Shown here: positions 36,590 through 46,036 of the stretch, in pieces
Position numbering within the stretch: position 1 is the first letter of the stretch
How the letters are laid out: every line of letters begins with the position of its first letter
Assembly (NCBI RefSeq): GCF_019453995.1
Contig: NZ_CP075587.1
Coordinates: forward strand, 1,426,001 to 1,490,000
DNA from: Candidatus Rhabdochlamydia oedothoracis
GTDB lineage: Bacteria > Chlamydiota > Chlamydiia > Chlamydiales > Rhabdochlamydiaceae
Length of the DNA: 64,000 nucleotides
Direction of reading: 5' to 3'
The notes under the pieces: model-generated
Seen by the model: only the letters and a program-made list of their open reading frames with translations
What the model was told of the DNA's origin: nothing
The model's database searches: none
Position numbers and translations under genes: made by a program

Positions 36590-36844
36590 TCTAAAATTTT
36601 AAAGTATTTTAATCCATGAGATATGATTATTTGAGCGATATAGCTGGAAATGCTTTTGTTAAGATAGGAATCTATAGATGATCATAGCCAACGCTGCTAT
36701 TCCCGGACTAACTTTTCTTTGAGGGCCTGATAGCATACGATTGTCAATCCTTTCAGCAATTTTTAAGTCCTGACAAATGGCAGCCACTAAGCCATGATGG
36801 TCCATTACTGTCGTTTGAATTTCTCCTTCTGAAACCTCTACCAT
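36590..36844 (-). pseudogene. IS1634-like transposase N-terminal fragment (DUF4277-like)
   Basis: Reads TTVMDHHGLVAAICQDLKIA then RIDNRM and KVSPGIAALAMIIYRFLS. This resembles the N-terminal domain of IS1634-family transposases (MDHLGLVAG...ISPGQAVKAM). The continuation (36590-36660) is out of frame and repeats sequence at 14973-15062. The rest of the element is absent. Confidence 0.6.
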
Positions 36845-36979
36845 AACGCACTTCTTTGTTCAAAAAAGACATAATAGCATAAAAGGCTTAGCTAATTCCA
36901 AAAATATATGCTAGGGGGTAGGAATGTAGGATGGAAACATCTTTTTTAGATCAAAAGCCTGCCAAATAAGCCTATCAGA

Positions 36980-37019
36980 TGCCAATCGATAGGTACAGAA
37001 ATCGGAGAAAGGGGTCTAA
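36980..37019. repeat. Relic of a family-2-like MITE
   Basis: TACAGAAATCGGAGAAAGGG followed by GTCTAAT matches interior sequence of the 176-bp elements (TACAGAAATCGGAGAAAGAG) and then ends with a terminus-like GTCTAAT. It lies immediately downstream of the ptsI stop. Confidence 0.5.
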
Positions 37020-37024
37020 TATAT

Positions 37025-38830
37025 TCACGATCTATTTTTTGCATAAAGATTGCTGCTCAAATATGCAGGAATATGTATAGAACTGAGATAATTTTGTAAG
37101 ATCTCAAAAATTTGTGCTGATGAATCCATTTCCAATATTGTTTGTGCTAGAATAGCTGCATCTTTAAGGTGAATTTGTTTAATTACATATCTAATAGCTG
37201 GAATATAGCGAGGAGAACAGGAAAAGATTTTCAATCCTAATCCCATTAATAGAGCAACAAAGAGAGGGTTAGAAGCAATCTCTCCACAAATGGAAACATC
37301 TTTTTTATTTTGTATAGCCTCAGAAATAACCATTTTAATCATGCGGATAATACTCGGATGAATAGAATAATTAAAACCGCTTTCTACATAATCACTCCGA
37401 TCTATTCCTAAGCTATATTGTATAAGATCATTGGTCCCAATAGATAAGAAATCGCAATTTTTTGCTAAAGCACCAGAAATGAATACAGCCGATGGGATTT
37501 CAATCATACATCCTAAAGGTAGATTTGATTTATATAATGCCCCTTCTTGAGATAGCTCTTGAGACACTTGTTCTATCAAAATACGCGATTCTTCTAATTC
37601 GATAAGATCGCTGATTAAAGGTAATAAAATGCGTACATTTCCATAATATGCTACTCGTAAAATAGCTCTTAATTGCACACGGAAAATATCTTTATGTAAA
37701 AGAAGAAAACGAATACCTCGATATTTGGATACAGTATTATCTGTGTTAAAAGAGTGTAAAAACTGTGGAATTTTATCTCCTCCAATATCAAAAACACGAA
37801 TAGTTACTGGCATATCGGCGGCTTTCTGAATAATTTTCGAATAAAACTCATATTGATGTTCTTCTGAAAAAGAAAAATGATCGTTTTGGAAGAAAAGATA
37901 TTCTGTTCGAAACAAACCAATCCCTTTGGATCCAAGCTTTGTCAACTGTTCGACATCATGTAGATGACCTACATTTGCTAATACTTCTACAGATTGTCCA
38001 TCCTTTGTTCGTAAAACAGAATCTGTATTCACATGAATTTTCTTAATCCATTTCTGTAAATTATTTCTGCGGTTCTGATATTCTGCTAAAGTTTTATCGT
38101 TAGGATTTAAAATAACTTCCCCACTATATCCATCTACAATAACGCATTGGATTAAGCATAAGCGCAGATTATTTAAATTAATACAAGTCACATAAGGAAT
38201 TCCTTTCGATCTAGCAATAAGTGCTGCGTGTGAACTAGTTCCTCCTTCTTCTGTAACAAAAGCAATCACAAGAGGATAATCAGCAACTGCTGCATGAGAA
38301 GGAATTAAATCTTTTGCAAAAATGATAGACTCAGCCGGAACATTAAGCCAAGGAGCTTGCTCTTGAAAACAAAGATGCCTAAGAACTCTTTTCGCTAAGT
38401 CCATTATATCAACCCATCTATCTTGAAAAAGGTTATCCTTTATACAAGAAAAACGAATCTCATATTCTGTAATTACAGAATGAAAAACCGCTTCGATATT
38501 TTGCAGCATATTCCGAATCTTTTCTTCTACTTGAGTGGTTAAACAGGGATCTCCCAAAATTTGGATTTGCGTATCAATAATAGTAGCGGCTTCTTTGGAA
38601 CCTTTATAGGTTAAATATTTGGAAAGTTTTTTAAGATCTTCACTGCTGCACCTTAAAGCTATGTGATAACGTTGGATCTCTTGATCAACTTCATTTAATG
38701 TAATAGGGAAATTAGGAATGGGTTTGTCTATATTTTCTAGAAAAAAGGGATGACCTATTGCAATTCCTTCGCTAACCGAATAACCTTGAATCCGAGTTTC
38801 TTGGGTTTTGTCTTCTTGTTTTTTGGACAT
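37025..38830 (-). CDS. ptsI: Phosphoenolpyruvate-protein phosphotransferase (enzyme I)
   Basis: Enzyme I takes phosphate from PEP and passes it to HPr. The 601-aa protein shows the phosphohistidine swivel GGTSSHAALIARSKGIPYV (about residue 185-203), the LFRTEYLFFQ segment (about 310), and the PEP-binding GCMIEIPSAVFI and SIGTNDLIQYSLGIDRSD (about 455). It is slightly longer than the usual 570-575 residues. The start directly adjoins the ptsH stop. No sugar-specific enzyme II lies nearby. Confidence 0.95.
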   Translation of the reverse strand: MSKKQEDKTQETRIQGYSVSEGIAIGHPFFLENIDKPIPNFPITLNEVDQEIQRYHIALRCSSEDLKKLSKYLTYKGSKEAATIIDTQIQILGDPCLTTQVEEKIRNMLQNIEAVFHSVITEYEIRFSCIKDNLFQDRWVDIMDLAKRVLRHLCFQEQAPWLNVPAESIIFAKDLIPSHAAVADYPLVIAFVTEEGGTSSHAALIARSKGIPYVTCINLNNLRLCLIQCVIVDGYSGEVILNPNDKTLAEYQNRRNNLQKWIKKIHVNTDSVLRTKDGQSVEVLANVGHLHDVEQLTKLGSKGIGLFRTEYLFFQNDHFSFSEEHQYEFYSKIIQKAADMPVTIRVFDIGGDKIPQFLHSFNTDNTVSKYRGIRFLLLHKDIFRVQLRAILRVAYYGNVRILLPLISDLIELEESRILIEQVSQELSQEGALYKSNLPLGCMIEIPSAVFISGALAKNCDFLSIGTNDLIQYSLGIDRSDYVESGFNYSIHPSIIRMIKMVISEAIQNKKDVSICGEIASNPLFVALLMGLGLKIFSCSPRYIPAIRYVIKQIHLKDAAILAQTILEMDSSAQIFEILQNYLSSIHIPAYLSSNLYAKNRS

Positions 38831-39091
38831 TTACTGCTCTCCAAAATGATTCTCAAATCCATTAACTAGCTTTTCCATAGTTTCTTGAGCATCATCTCCT
38901 TCCACCAAGATAGTAATCAAAGAGTTTTTTGTTGCAGCTAACATCAAAATGCTCATGATACTCCGTGCATTAATTGTTTCTTTGCGATAGGTAAAAGAAA
39001 CAGCAGACTTTGTCCCTTGCAGTAATCTAACAATTCCGGTAGCTGGTCTAGCATGCAATCCCATTGCATTTTTAACCCTCACTTTGCGCAT
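38831..39091 (-). CDS. ptsH: Phosphocarrier protein HPr
   Basis: The 86-aa HPr has the His phosphorylation motif GLHARPATGIV (His at about residue 15) and the regulatory Ser motif ARSIMSIL (about residue 46) that HPr kinase modifies. Both sites are kept, so both PTS phosphorylation and HprK control are possible. I start at the ATG at 39091 (MRKVRVKNAMG). A longer frame to 39154 lies inside hprK. The start overlaps the hprK end by 20 nt with GAAGG just upstream. Confidence 0.93.
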   Translation of the reverse strand: MRKVRVKNAMGLHARPATGIVRLLQGTKSAVSFTYRKETINARSIMSILMLAATKNSLITILVEGDDAQETMEKLVNGFENHFGEQ

Positions 39092-40046
39092 GACCTTCAC
39101 AGATTTTAGCCCTCTTACTCTGTTTTCTAGAAATACTTTCCAATAACTTAGCATTGAATTCCCGAGCAGAATGATACCCCATCTCTTTTAATCTTTGATT
39201 CAAAACAATGGTTTCAATCAGCAAAACAATATCTCGACCTTGCTTAACGGGAATCACGTGAAAAGGAACTTTGATTCCAAGAATATCATAATATTTTTCA
39301 TCTAAACCCACTCGATCATAAAATCTACGCTCATCCCACTCTTCTAGCTTTATAATGAGATCGATTGTTTTCTCATCTCTTACACATACCGCTCCATATA
39401 GGTGGGCTACATTAATAATGCCAATTCCTCGAATTTCAAGTAAGTGACGGGTTAATTCAGGGCCTGATCCTTGAAGATAAGATCCTTTTCGCAGACGAAT
39501 ACGCACAACATCATCGGAAATTAAACGATGCCCTCTTTCAATAAGGCCTAAAGCAGCTTCGCTTTTACCTACCGAGGAATCGCCTTGTATCAATATGCCT
39601 ACTCCAAAAGCTTCTACTAAAGTTCCATGGCAGCTCATGGTTAACGAGAACTCTTCATTGAGTATTAATGTCATTTTACTAACTAAGCTCATGGTGGAAC
39701 CTTGAGCTTGAAACAAAGGAATTTTCACTTCTGCGCAAATACGCACCAGTTCTTTTAAAGGCGTATAACGACCAGCTAAAATAACAGCGGGGGTTTGGGG
39801 AGTTAGAATTGCTTGTAATCTACTTAATCGTAGTTTTTTGTCGAGATCTCTAAGATAGCGCGCTTCAACGTTACCAAACACTAAGATTCTTTGACTGGCA
39901 TAATTCTTTAGATATCCGGATAAGCTAAGGCCTGGACGATGTACTTCTGGTACTTTAATTTGACGATTTAAACCCGGTTCTCCTGCAATTAATTTTAATC
40001 CAAGCTGTGGTCCATATTTTTGGAAAAGATCTTGAACACAATACAT
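39072..40046 (-). CDS. hprK: HPr kinase/phosphorylase
   Basis: HprK phosphorylates or dephosphorylates HPr on its regulatory Ser. The 324-aa protein has the N-terminal domain (VPEVHRPGLSLSGYLKNY), the P-loop GDSSVGKSEAALGL (about residue 152), LISDDVVRIR and the family signature LLEIRGIGIINVAHLYG (about 205). It heads an hprK-ptsH-ptsI operon. 40047-40285 is an AT-rich divergent region shared with the NADH dehydrogenase gene. Confidence 0.94.
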   Translation of the reverse strand: MYCVQDLFQKYGPQLGLKLIAGEPGLNRQIKVPEVHRPGLSLSGYLKNYASQRILVFGNVEARYLRDLDKKLRLSRLQAILTPQTPAVILAGRYTPLKELVRICAEVKIPLFQAQGSTMSLVSKMTLILNEEFSLTMSCHGTLVEAFGVGILIQGDSSVGKSEAALGLIERGHRLISDDVVRIRLRKGSYLQGSGPELTRHLLEIRGIGIINVAHLYGAVCVRDEKTIDLIIKLEEWDERRFYDRVGLDEKYYDILGIKVPFHVIPVKQGRDIVLLIETIVLNQRLKEMGYHSAREFNAKLLESISRKQSKRAKICEGHAQSEG

Positions 40047-40285
40047 GTAGTAACTTAAGGTAAATGCGAATCGCTGCTTTAACGGATTTTTCAGCTTTAG
40101 CGCAATATGGTGTTAAAATTTTTATTTTTGTATTTTAAAGTGATTTTATTGAGAAGTAGGCTTTCTTGCAAATCAAAAAGAAATATATTCTCTCGATAAA
40201 AGAATCTTGCAAAGATTTTACTTTTCCTCTTATTTAAATAAAAACAAGAAGATTAATTTCATAATAATAAAACTAAAGTAATTTT

Positions 40286-41542
40286 ATGACTAAAAGCAGA
40301 TTAATTATTATTGGTGGAGGCTTTGGAGGATTAAATGCCGCTAAAGCTTTAAAAAAAGCTAATGTAGATATTTTATTAATCGATAAAATGAACTACCACC
40401 TATTTCAACCTCTTTTATACGAAGTGGCTACAGCGGCTCTATCGCCGGGAGAAATCGCAACACCTCTAAGAGAAATTCTTAGAAACCAAGAAAATGTTTC
40501 TGTAATTATGGGCGAGGTAACTGATATCAATACCGCGCAAAAACAAGTGATTCTTTCTAATCAAGCATGGTTTGGATATGATTATTTAATCATTGCAACT
40601 GGAGCTCGTCACAGCTACTTTGGCAATGATCAATGGGAAGCATTCGCTCCTGGTTTAAAAACCATTCCCGATGCTTTAAATATTCGCGAGCAAATCTTAA
40701 TCTCTTTTGAAAAAGCAGAAAGAGCGGATTTTGGATCCATTTTGCCTTATTTAACATTTGTAATTATTGGAGGAGGACCTACTGGAGTAGAAATGGCAGG
40801 CGCTATTGCTGAAATTGCTTACAAAACCATGTTTAAAAACTTTCGTAAAATTAATCCAGAGAAAGCACAGATTTTTTTAATAGAAGCATGCCCTAATATC
40901 CTACCTAGTTATCCTGAAAGATTATCCAAACGTGCTAAAAAAGACCTTGAAAAACTCGGAGTTCGAGTACTTAATAACACAAAAGTAACCAATATTGATG
41001 ACTCAGGCGTTCAAATAGCAGACACGTTTATCGCTTCAAAAAACATCATTTGGGCAGCTGGCAATCAAGCATCCAAATTACTCAACTGCTTAAATACTCC
41101 CCTAGATCGTGCAGGTCGTGTGATTGTTGAACCTGATTTAACCCTGTCTAACTTGCCAGAAGTATTTGTCATCGGAGATGCTGCACATATGGAATACAAA
41201 GACAAGCTTCTTCCTGGGATTGCACCTGTAGCTATTCAACAAGGGCGCTATGTAGCAAAAACCATTATCCGCGACCTAGATAAAAAAAATAGAAAACCTT
41301 TTAAGTATTTTGATAAAGGGAGCATGGCTACTATTGGAAAAGCCAAAGCCATTGCTTTTATTGGTAAACTCCAATTTACCGGCTTTATCGCCTGGCTTAT
41401 ATGGGCTTTTATTCACCTTATCTATCTCATTGGGTTCCGTGACCGCTTTATCGTACTAATTGAGTGGGTAATGACCTTGATTTCTGGTAAAAGAGGGGTA
41501 CGACTCATCTACAGCCGTTCTATAGATGAAATAAAAGAATAG
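40286..41542 (+). CDS. Type II NADH dehydrogenase-like FAD oxidoreductase
   Basis: The 418-aa flavoprotein shows the FAD site IIIGGGFGGLNAAKAL (residues 6-21), YHLFQPLLYEVATAALSPGE (quinone-site region of NDH-2 enzymes), the NADH site FVIIGGGPTGVEMAGAIAE (about 158) and the second FAD site VFVIGDAAHM (about 293). The C-terminal amphipathic region (FIAWLIWAFIHLIYLIGFRD) is the usual membrane anchor of NDH-2. It probably passes electrons from NADH to quinone without proton pumping. Confidence 0.92.
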   Translation: MTKSRLIIIGGGFGGLNAAKALKKANVDILLIDKMNYHLFQPLLYEVATAALSPGEIATPLREILRNQENVSVIMGEVTDINTAQKQVILSNQAWFGYDYLIIATGARHSYFGNDQWEAFAPGLKTIPDALNIREQILISFEKAERADFGSILPYLTFVIIGGGPTGVEMAGAIAEIAYKTMFKNFRKINPEKAQIFLIEACPNILPSYPERLSKRAKKDLEKLGVRVLNNTKVTNIDDSGVQIADTFIASKNIIWAAGNQASKLLNCLNTPLDRAGRVIVEPDLTLSNLPEVFVIGDAAHMEYKDKLLPGIAPVAIQQGRYVAKTIIRDLDKKNRKPFKYFDKGSMATIGKAKAIAFIGKLQFTGFIAWLIWAFIHLIYLIGFRDRFIVLIEWVMTLISGKRGVRLIYSRSIDEIKE

Positions 41543-41680
41543 ATCTAGATGTTTTTTAAACAACGGTTTTCCATACTGTCAATTTATTTAGTTCCATTAC
41601 GTTCTTATTTAAACTATATTTTAATAAAAACATACTTATAAGTCTAAAAATCATGATAAAATAATTTACTAAGGAGATTT

Positions 41681-42277
41681 ATGACATCAGCGGTAAAATT
41701 TCACTCAGTTCCACAAAACTCATACACAGTAACCGTCGATTTATCACCTTCAACATCTAATCATTCTTGCTTAACACGAAGGAATATTGTAATTGGATGT
41801 GCTACTGGCGTTGGAATCGCAGCAATAGCTGCGGTTACTGCATGTTATTTTGAGGCTGGTAAAGATGCTGAATCTTTATGCCTTAACGAAAACCGGAATT
41901 TTATTTGTGAAACTGCAGAAGGTAATATCATCGCAGGTGAAATTTTCGATTTATCTAAACAGGTTAGAGGAAATTTTTCTAATTGTGAAAATGCTTTTAA
42001 TAATCTCTTTAATAAAGATCTTTGTCGTTTGTTTAGTCTTAGAGATTTTTTTTATGATTGCTTTGATGTAGCTCAATCTTGCGCACAATCAATTTGCTCG
42101 TCATGTTATGAAGCTGCAGATTTGGCACAAGCATGTTTAGAATACATTCCCAATATTAAGAAAAAACGCGCCGAAAATGGTACTATCTACTGTTCACATG
42201 AAATTTTGAATCAGTCAATAAACTTGCAGGATTCAGAAAAATTACCGCCCTTACTGGAGTCATATGAATATTCTTAA
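41681..42277 (+). CDS. Cysteine-rich single-pass membrane protein of unknown function
   Basis: The 198-aa protein has a polar N-terminus, one membrane segment at about residues 36-57 (NIVIGCATGVGIAAIAAVTA) and a C-terminal domain with over ten cysteines, several in pairs (SCAQSICSSCYE). AAGGAG lies 6 nt before the ATG, so translation is likely. The disulphide potential and a single anchor recall chlamydial envelope or inclusion-membrane proteins, but there is no recognised motif. An independent gene is likely, as ndh upstream and comEC downstream are each over 100 bp away. Confidence 0.65.
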   Translation: MTSAVKFHSVPQNSYTVTVDLSPSTSNHSCLTRRNIVIGCATGVGIAAIAAVTACYFEAGKDAESLCLNENRNFICETAEGNIIAGEIFDLSKQVRGNFSNCENAFNNLFNKDLCRLFSLRDFFYDCFDVAQSCAQSICSSCYEAADLAQACLEYIPNIKKKRAENGTIYCSHEILNQSINLQDSEKLPPLLESYEYS

Positions 42278-42549
42278 TTTTAGCAAACAACTCAGTGCTT
42301 CTTAATAGAAGCACTATTGTTTTTTAGTTTCTAATCTATCTTTATTCTTTTTCAACCAAAATCTGAAAGCTTTTTCTACAAGTATTTCTTATACAAACTG
42401 TATAAAATCAGGCTTTAGAAAAATCTCGTGGGAAATAGTAAAAAATAAGCTCTAGATAATAGGACTTTATTGTTATATTGGCTTTGTAAAAAAATTATGA
42501 GAAAAGCCAAGGGTTTGGAAAATATCATCCAAAAGAGTTATTTCCTAAG

Positions 42550-44061
42550 ATGCTTTCAAATACATGCCAAGCTTACTATAACTTTTGGCTAAAACACCCT
42601 GCGCTTCTTACAGGGATTTCTCTCTTAATGGGAAGCGCTTGTTATTTAAGCTTCCAGTCCTATTATCTGGTAGTTTTAGCAGTTCTTATTCTTCCCATAA
42701 CTAAAAATCTGAAGCTTTTTTGTTTAGCAATTATCGCTATTCTAATTGGTTTTGTATCTATCTTATTCCGCTATCCTGAATTAACACTTGCTTCTGAAAA
42801 GATTTCAGGAGTAGGTAAGTTCAAACCCCAATTGATTAAAATGGTCTCTTCTCCTTTTTATCGTTCTTTGCTCTATCAGGGAACATTAATCGATTTTCAA
42901 ACGAAAGAACAAACCTATCATAATATCCCTTGTTCTATTTACTTGCCCATTTACGGTAAAAGGCCTATTTGTAATGCGATTTATGAAATAGAAGGCAATC
43001 TACAGCAAAAATCTTCTCACCTTTTTGTCTTAAAACCAACGAAGAAAAAAACTTGGAAGAGGGTAGCTCCTTTTTTAAGTCTCATTGAATGGCGCTTCTC
43101 GGCTAAACAGCTAATCTCCAAATACATCCATAAGCAGGTATCGGATCGAAAAACAGCTGTTTTTTTAAGTGCTTTGGTTACTGGGCAAATCGATGAGAGA
43201 TTATTAACGATGCAGTTTGGTAAGTTAGGTCTACAACATTTACTTGTCATTTCAGGTTTTCATTTTGCACTATTAGCTTATTTGCTGAAAAGTATGTTTA
43301 ACTGTTTACTTCCTTACAAGACAACTGCTTTGACGACTCTTTTATGCCTTAGCTTCTATTATGTTTTTCTAGGAGATTCTCCTTCTATTCAAAGAGCGTA
43401 TATTGCAATTGCTACCCTTTTAATGGGAGAATTAATTGGTTATCCCTCTTCTGGACTCAATACTATTGGTTTAGGATTGATTGTTGAGCTATATGCATTG
43501 CCTTTGAACATTTTAGAACTGGGGTTTCAACTTACCTTTCTTTGTACTTTAGCTATCCTTTTATTGTACCAACCAACAGAACATCTATTGAGCTATTTTT
43601 TACCCAAACGCACCGAAAAAGAACTCAAGGAGATGCCCCTTATAGATAAATATGCCTACAGTATTTTGCACCTCTTGCGCAGTTCTTTTTCGGTAAATAT
43701 CGCAGTTCACATTGCAACCGTTCCCTTACTGCTCTATCTGTTTCACCAATTTCCCTTGCTTAGCATTGCTTACAATCTTTTCTTTCCCTATTGTGCAGCT
43801 CTTTCTTGTATTTTACTATTTCCTAGCCTTATTTTGTATTTTATACCTAAGGCATGTTCTTTTGTATTCAAGATCAATGAGCTTTTTTCCACAGCTATTT
43901 TACATATCACATCCTATCCTCCCATAAAGCTACAGTTTAGTCTACGCACAGATGTGATAACTCCCAATATGCTCGGTTTATATCTAACAGTGCTTTTTTT
44001 TGGAGCGATTGCTTTTCATGAAAAAGCTTCTTTGCAAAAGGCTTCAAATCCTATCTTTTAA
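42550..44061 (+). CDS. comEC: ComEC/Rec2-type competence membrane protein, short form
   Basis: ComEC forms the inner-membrane channel for single-stranded DNA in natural transformation. The 503-aa protein has N-terminal membrane segments, a soluble OB-like part (about 85-170), and the Competence domain with FGKLGLQHLLVISGFHFALL (about 222-241) followed by more membrane segments. Many ComEC proteins exceed 700 aa and carry a C-terminal metallo-beta-lactamase domain, which is absent here. The position near the pts genes fits the chlamydial order as I recall it. Confidence 0.85.
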   Translation: MLSNTCQAYYNFWLKHPALLTGISLLMGSACYLSFQSYYLVVLAVLILPITKNLKLFCLAIIAILIGFVSILFRYPELTLASEKISGVGKFKPQLIKMVSSPFYRSLLYQGTLIDFQTKEQTYHNIPCSIYLPIYGKRPICNAIYEIEGNLQQKSSHLFVLKPTKKKTWKRVAPFLSLIEWRFSAKQLISKYIHKQVSDRKTAVFLSALVTGQIDERLLTMQFGKLGLQHLLVISGFHFALLAYLLKSMFNCLLPYKTTALTTLLCLSFYYVFLGDSPSIQRAYIAIATLLMGELIGYPSSGLNTIGLGLIVELYALPLNILELGFQLTFLCTLAILLLYQPTEHLLSYFLPKRTEKELKEMPLIDKYAYSILHLLRSSFSVNIAVHIATVPLLLYLFHQFPLLSIAYNLFFPYCAALSCILLFPSLILYFIPKACSFVFKINELFSTAILHITSYPPIKLQFSLRTDVITPNMLGLYLTVLFFGAIAFHEKASLQKASNPIF

Positions 44062-44290
44062 AGAAAGTGGTTCTGCTTTGATGAAGATAGAGCGTTTCTT
44101 TAAATGAGCTCTAGTGGACTCAATGGATTTAACTGATTTAGTAGACTGCATATCTAGGCTGAATTTCGGGTTAGATTTCTTTATCAATTTTTTATATTTC
44201 CCAGGTAATTCTTTATAGATTTTTTTATTGTTTATTTGGGTTTTTGAACTTTCTTTATCTTTAGTAACCTCAGTTTTGGGTTTTATTCAA
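44044..44290 (-). other. Possible degraded ORF downstream of comEC
   Basis: A minus-strand frame reads VTKDKESSKTQINNKKIYKE on to LKKRSIFIKAEPLSLKDRI and stops inside the comEC 3' end. It is basic and has no good start (a TGA lies just upstream, inside the dispersed repeat at 44266-44332). Probably a gene remnant; no family is recognised. Confidence 0.2.
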
Positions 44291-44332
44291 TAAATAATCC
44301 CAAATTACTCTACACAAGAAATATTTCTAAGT
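44266..44332 (-). repeat. Dispersed 66-bp repeat, copy 2
   Basis: Reverse complement of 25780-25845 with about four mismatches. Its borders do not coincide with any IS end I can define. 44333-44400 holds nothing recognisable. Confidence 0.7.
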
Positions 44333-44544
44333 TAATAATTATAAACAACTAATACTATATGTATCTATCTATAAGTCACCTGTTTCTTTGTATTTCATTT
44401 GGCCCTTTCAACCTCGAAGTGCACAAAAAAGAACATATAAATACTTGAAAAAACATCTATTGTGCACCCGAGCATAGCATGTTTGTAGATAATCTCCTAA
44501 ACGCTTCTAGTGGAGTTTCGAAGTTGAGAGCCTTTCTAGGTCTG

Positions 44545-45438
44545 TTATTTAGTATAAGTTTCCACCCTTTCCATATCCTTGGAAGTCGTATCTAAAAAGC
44601 TTTGTGTTTTAGGAAAATATTGCCTAACTAGTCCGTTTGTATGCTCATTTAAGCCTCTTTCCCAAGAATGGTAGGGCGTTGCAAAGTAGAAGTCTGTCTC
44701 TAGCTCGAAACTAACCATTTGGTGATAGGCAAATTCTTTTCCGTTGTCTGCTGTTAATGTGTGTACAAAATCTTTGATAGGTTTAAGTTGTTCAATTAAC
44801 GCTTGACTTACTTCCTCTGCGGTTTTATGAGAAACTTTGGCGAGCTTAGTTAGCTTGGAAGTTCTTTCTACCATTGATATAATTGCGCCTTTATGTCCTG
44901 CCCCTATGACTGTATCTAGTTCCCAGTCTCCTAAACGAGTCTTTTTTTCTACAATACAAGGCCGTTGCTTAATATCTATACGACCAGGGATGTTCCCTCT
45001 TCCAGAAGTTCCCTTTCTCTGCTTGTTATATTTTTTCCCTCGATGACGGAGCTCTCTATAAAGCTGTCCTCCCTGTCGTTTATCTTTCCAGATATGATTA
45101 TAGATGGTCTCATGACTAACATGTTCTTTACCATGTCTTTTAAGCCATCCGGATATTTGTATAGGGCTTCATTGCAACTTGATTTTTTCTTCAATACTGG
45201 TAACTATTTGAGGAGTCATTTTTTTATTGGGCTGAGAATTTTTTCTAAGAAATGCTTTTTCTTGAGCTTGCTGATGACGGTATCCTCGTTGCCCTTTATT
45301 TCTCTTAAGTTCCCTACTAATAGTGCTATGATGAACTTTTAGAATGCTTGCTATTGAGCTAGATGTATCGCCTCTAGCTTTTAAAATAGACTTCTTTCGA
45401 AATTCCTCAAAGCAACTCCAAATTGTGAATTTAGGCAA
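44545..45438 (-). pseudogene. IS30 transposase, broken by MITE, stop and frameshift
   Basis: The HTH region is split by the MITE (45438-45388 is MITE-derived coding). The middle ends at KIKLQ-stop near 45169. The DDE core continues from an internal start at 44874 and terminates after ERVETYTK, short of the normal NNRPRKALNFETPLEV tail. Confidence 0.85.
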
Positions 45439-45563
45439 TTTAAAGAGATTTAAGATTATAAGCGATAGATACAGAAATCGGAGAAAGAGGTTTGGTTTGT
45501 GATTTAATCTTATCGCAGGGATTCACAATTTGGAGTTGCTTTGAGGAATTTCGAAAGAAGTCT
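45388..45563. mobile_element. MITE-like palindromic element, family 2, 176 bp
   Basis: Ends are AGACTTCTTTCGAAATTCCT and its inverse, with inverted arms of about 42 bp. The target duplication is AAT on both sides (45385-45387 and 45564-45566). Removing the element restores the intact IS30 sequence found in copies A and D. There is no coding capacity. A second copy of exactly 176 bp is at 53344-53519. Confidence 0.93.
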
Positions 45564-45655
45564 AATATAAATCTGACATCTTTGGTCATAGGTTAGGTGA
45601 TGGTAGCCTTTAGGCAAGGTCTCTCCTTGTATTTGATTGTTAAAAATCACAATAG

Positions 45656-45786
45656 AGATTCTTTCATCGCCTGCCTATTCTTTTTTTTAATTCTTCTGTG
45701 CACTTCAAACTTGAAAAGACTGATTCTTTCATCGCCTGCCTATTCTTTTTTTAATTCTTCTGTGCACTTCAAACTTGAAAAGACTT
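45656..45786. repeat. Tandem duplication of the IS30 right end (about 65 bp)
   Basis: The sequence from GATTCTTTCATCGCCTGCCT to the IS30 terminus occurs twice head to tail with one T-run difference. The other full copies have it once. 45787-45990 is very AT-rich with nothing recognisable. Confidence 0.85.
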
Positions 45787-45993
45787 CCTCTTAACAATAA
45801 GTTCTAAAACACAATAGATTTTTTACTTATATTAAGTATTTAAAAAAATACTCTTTTATAATTAAGCGTAATTAATTATTAAAATAAATTCAAATTAAAT
45901 TTTAAACTAAAAATTATTTTTTTATTTATTGTTAACATGTATTCACTACACTCTTTAATAGGGCGCATTCCGTCTTATTTTTATCGAAGTAAT

Positions 45994-46022
45994 TTGACGC
46001 AAAAAAACTTTTAAGATAAAAT
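45994..46022 (+). promoter_or_regulatory. Sigma-70-type promoter for tRNA-His
   Basis: TTGACG at 45994-45999 and TAAAAT at 46017-46022 with a 17-nt spacer, 15 nt before the tRNA. Confidence 0.65.
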
Positions 46023-46036
46023 GATTCGCTTATTGT

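Larger units (their letters stand above)
44401..45721 (-). mobile_element. IS30-family insertion sequence, copy B, interrupted by a 176-bp MITE
   Basis: Same ends as copy A. It differs from it by the 176-bp element at 45388-45563, a stop (TGG to TGA, near 45168) that breaks the LQWSP motif, and a one-base insertion near 44553 that ends the protein early. It is clearly inactive on its own. Confidence 0.9.
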
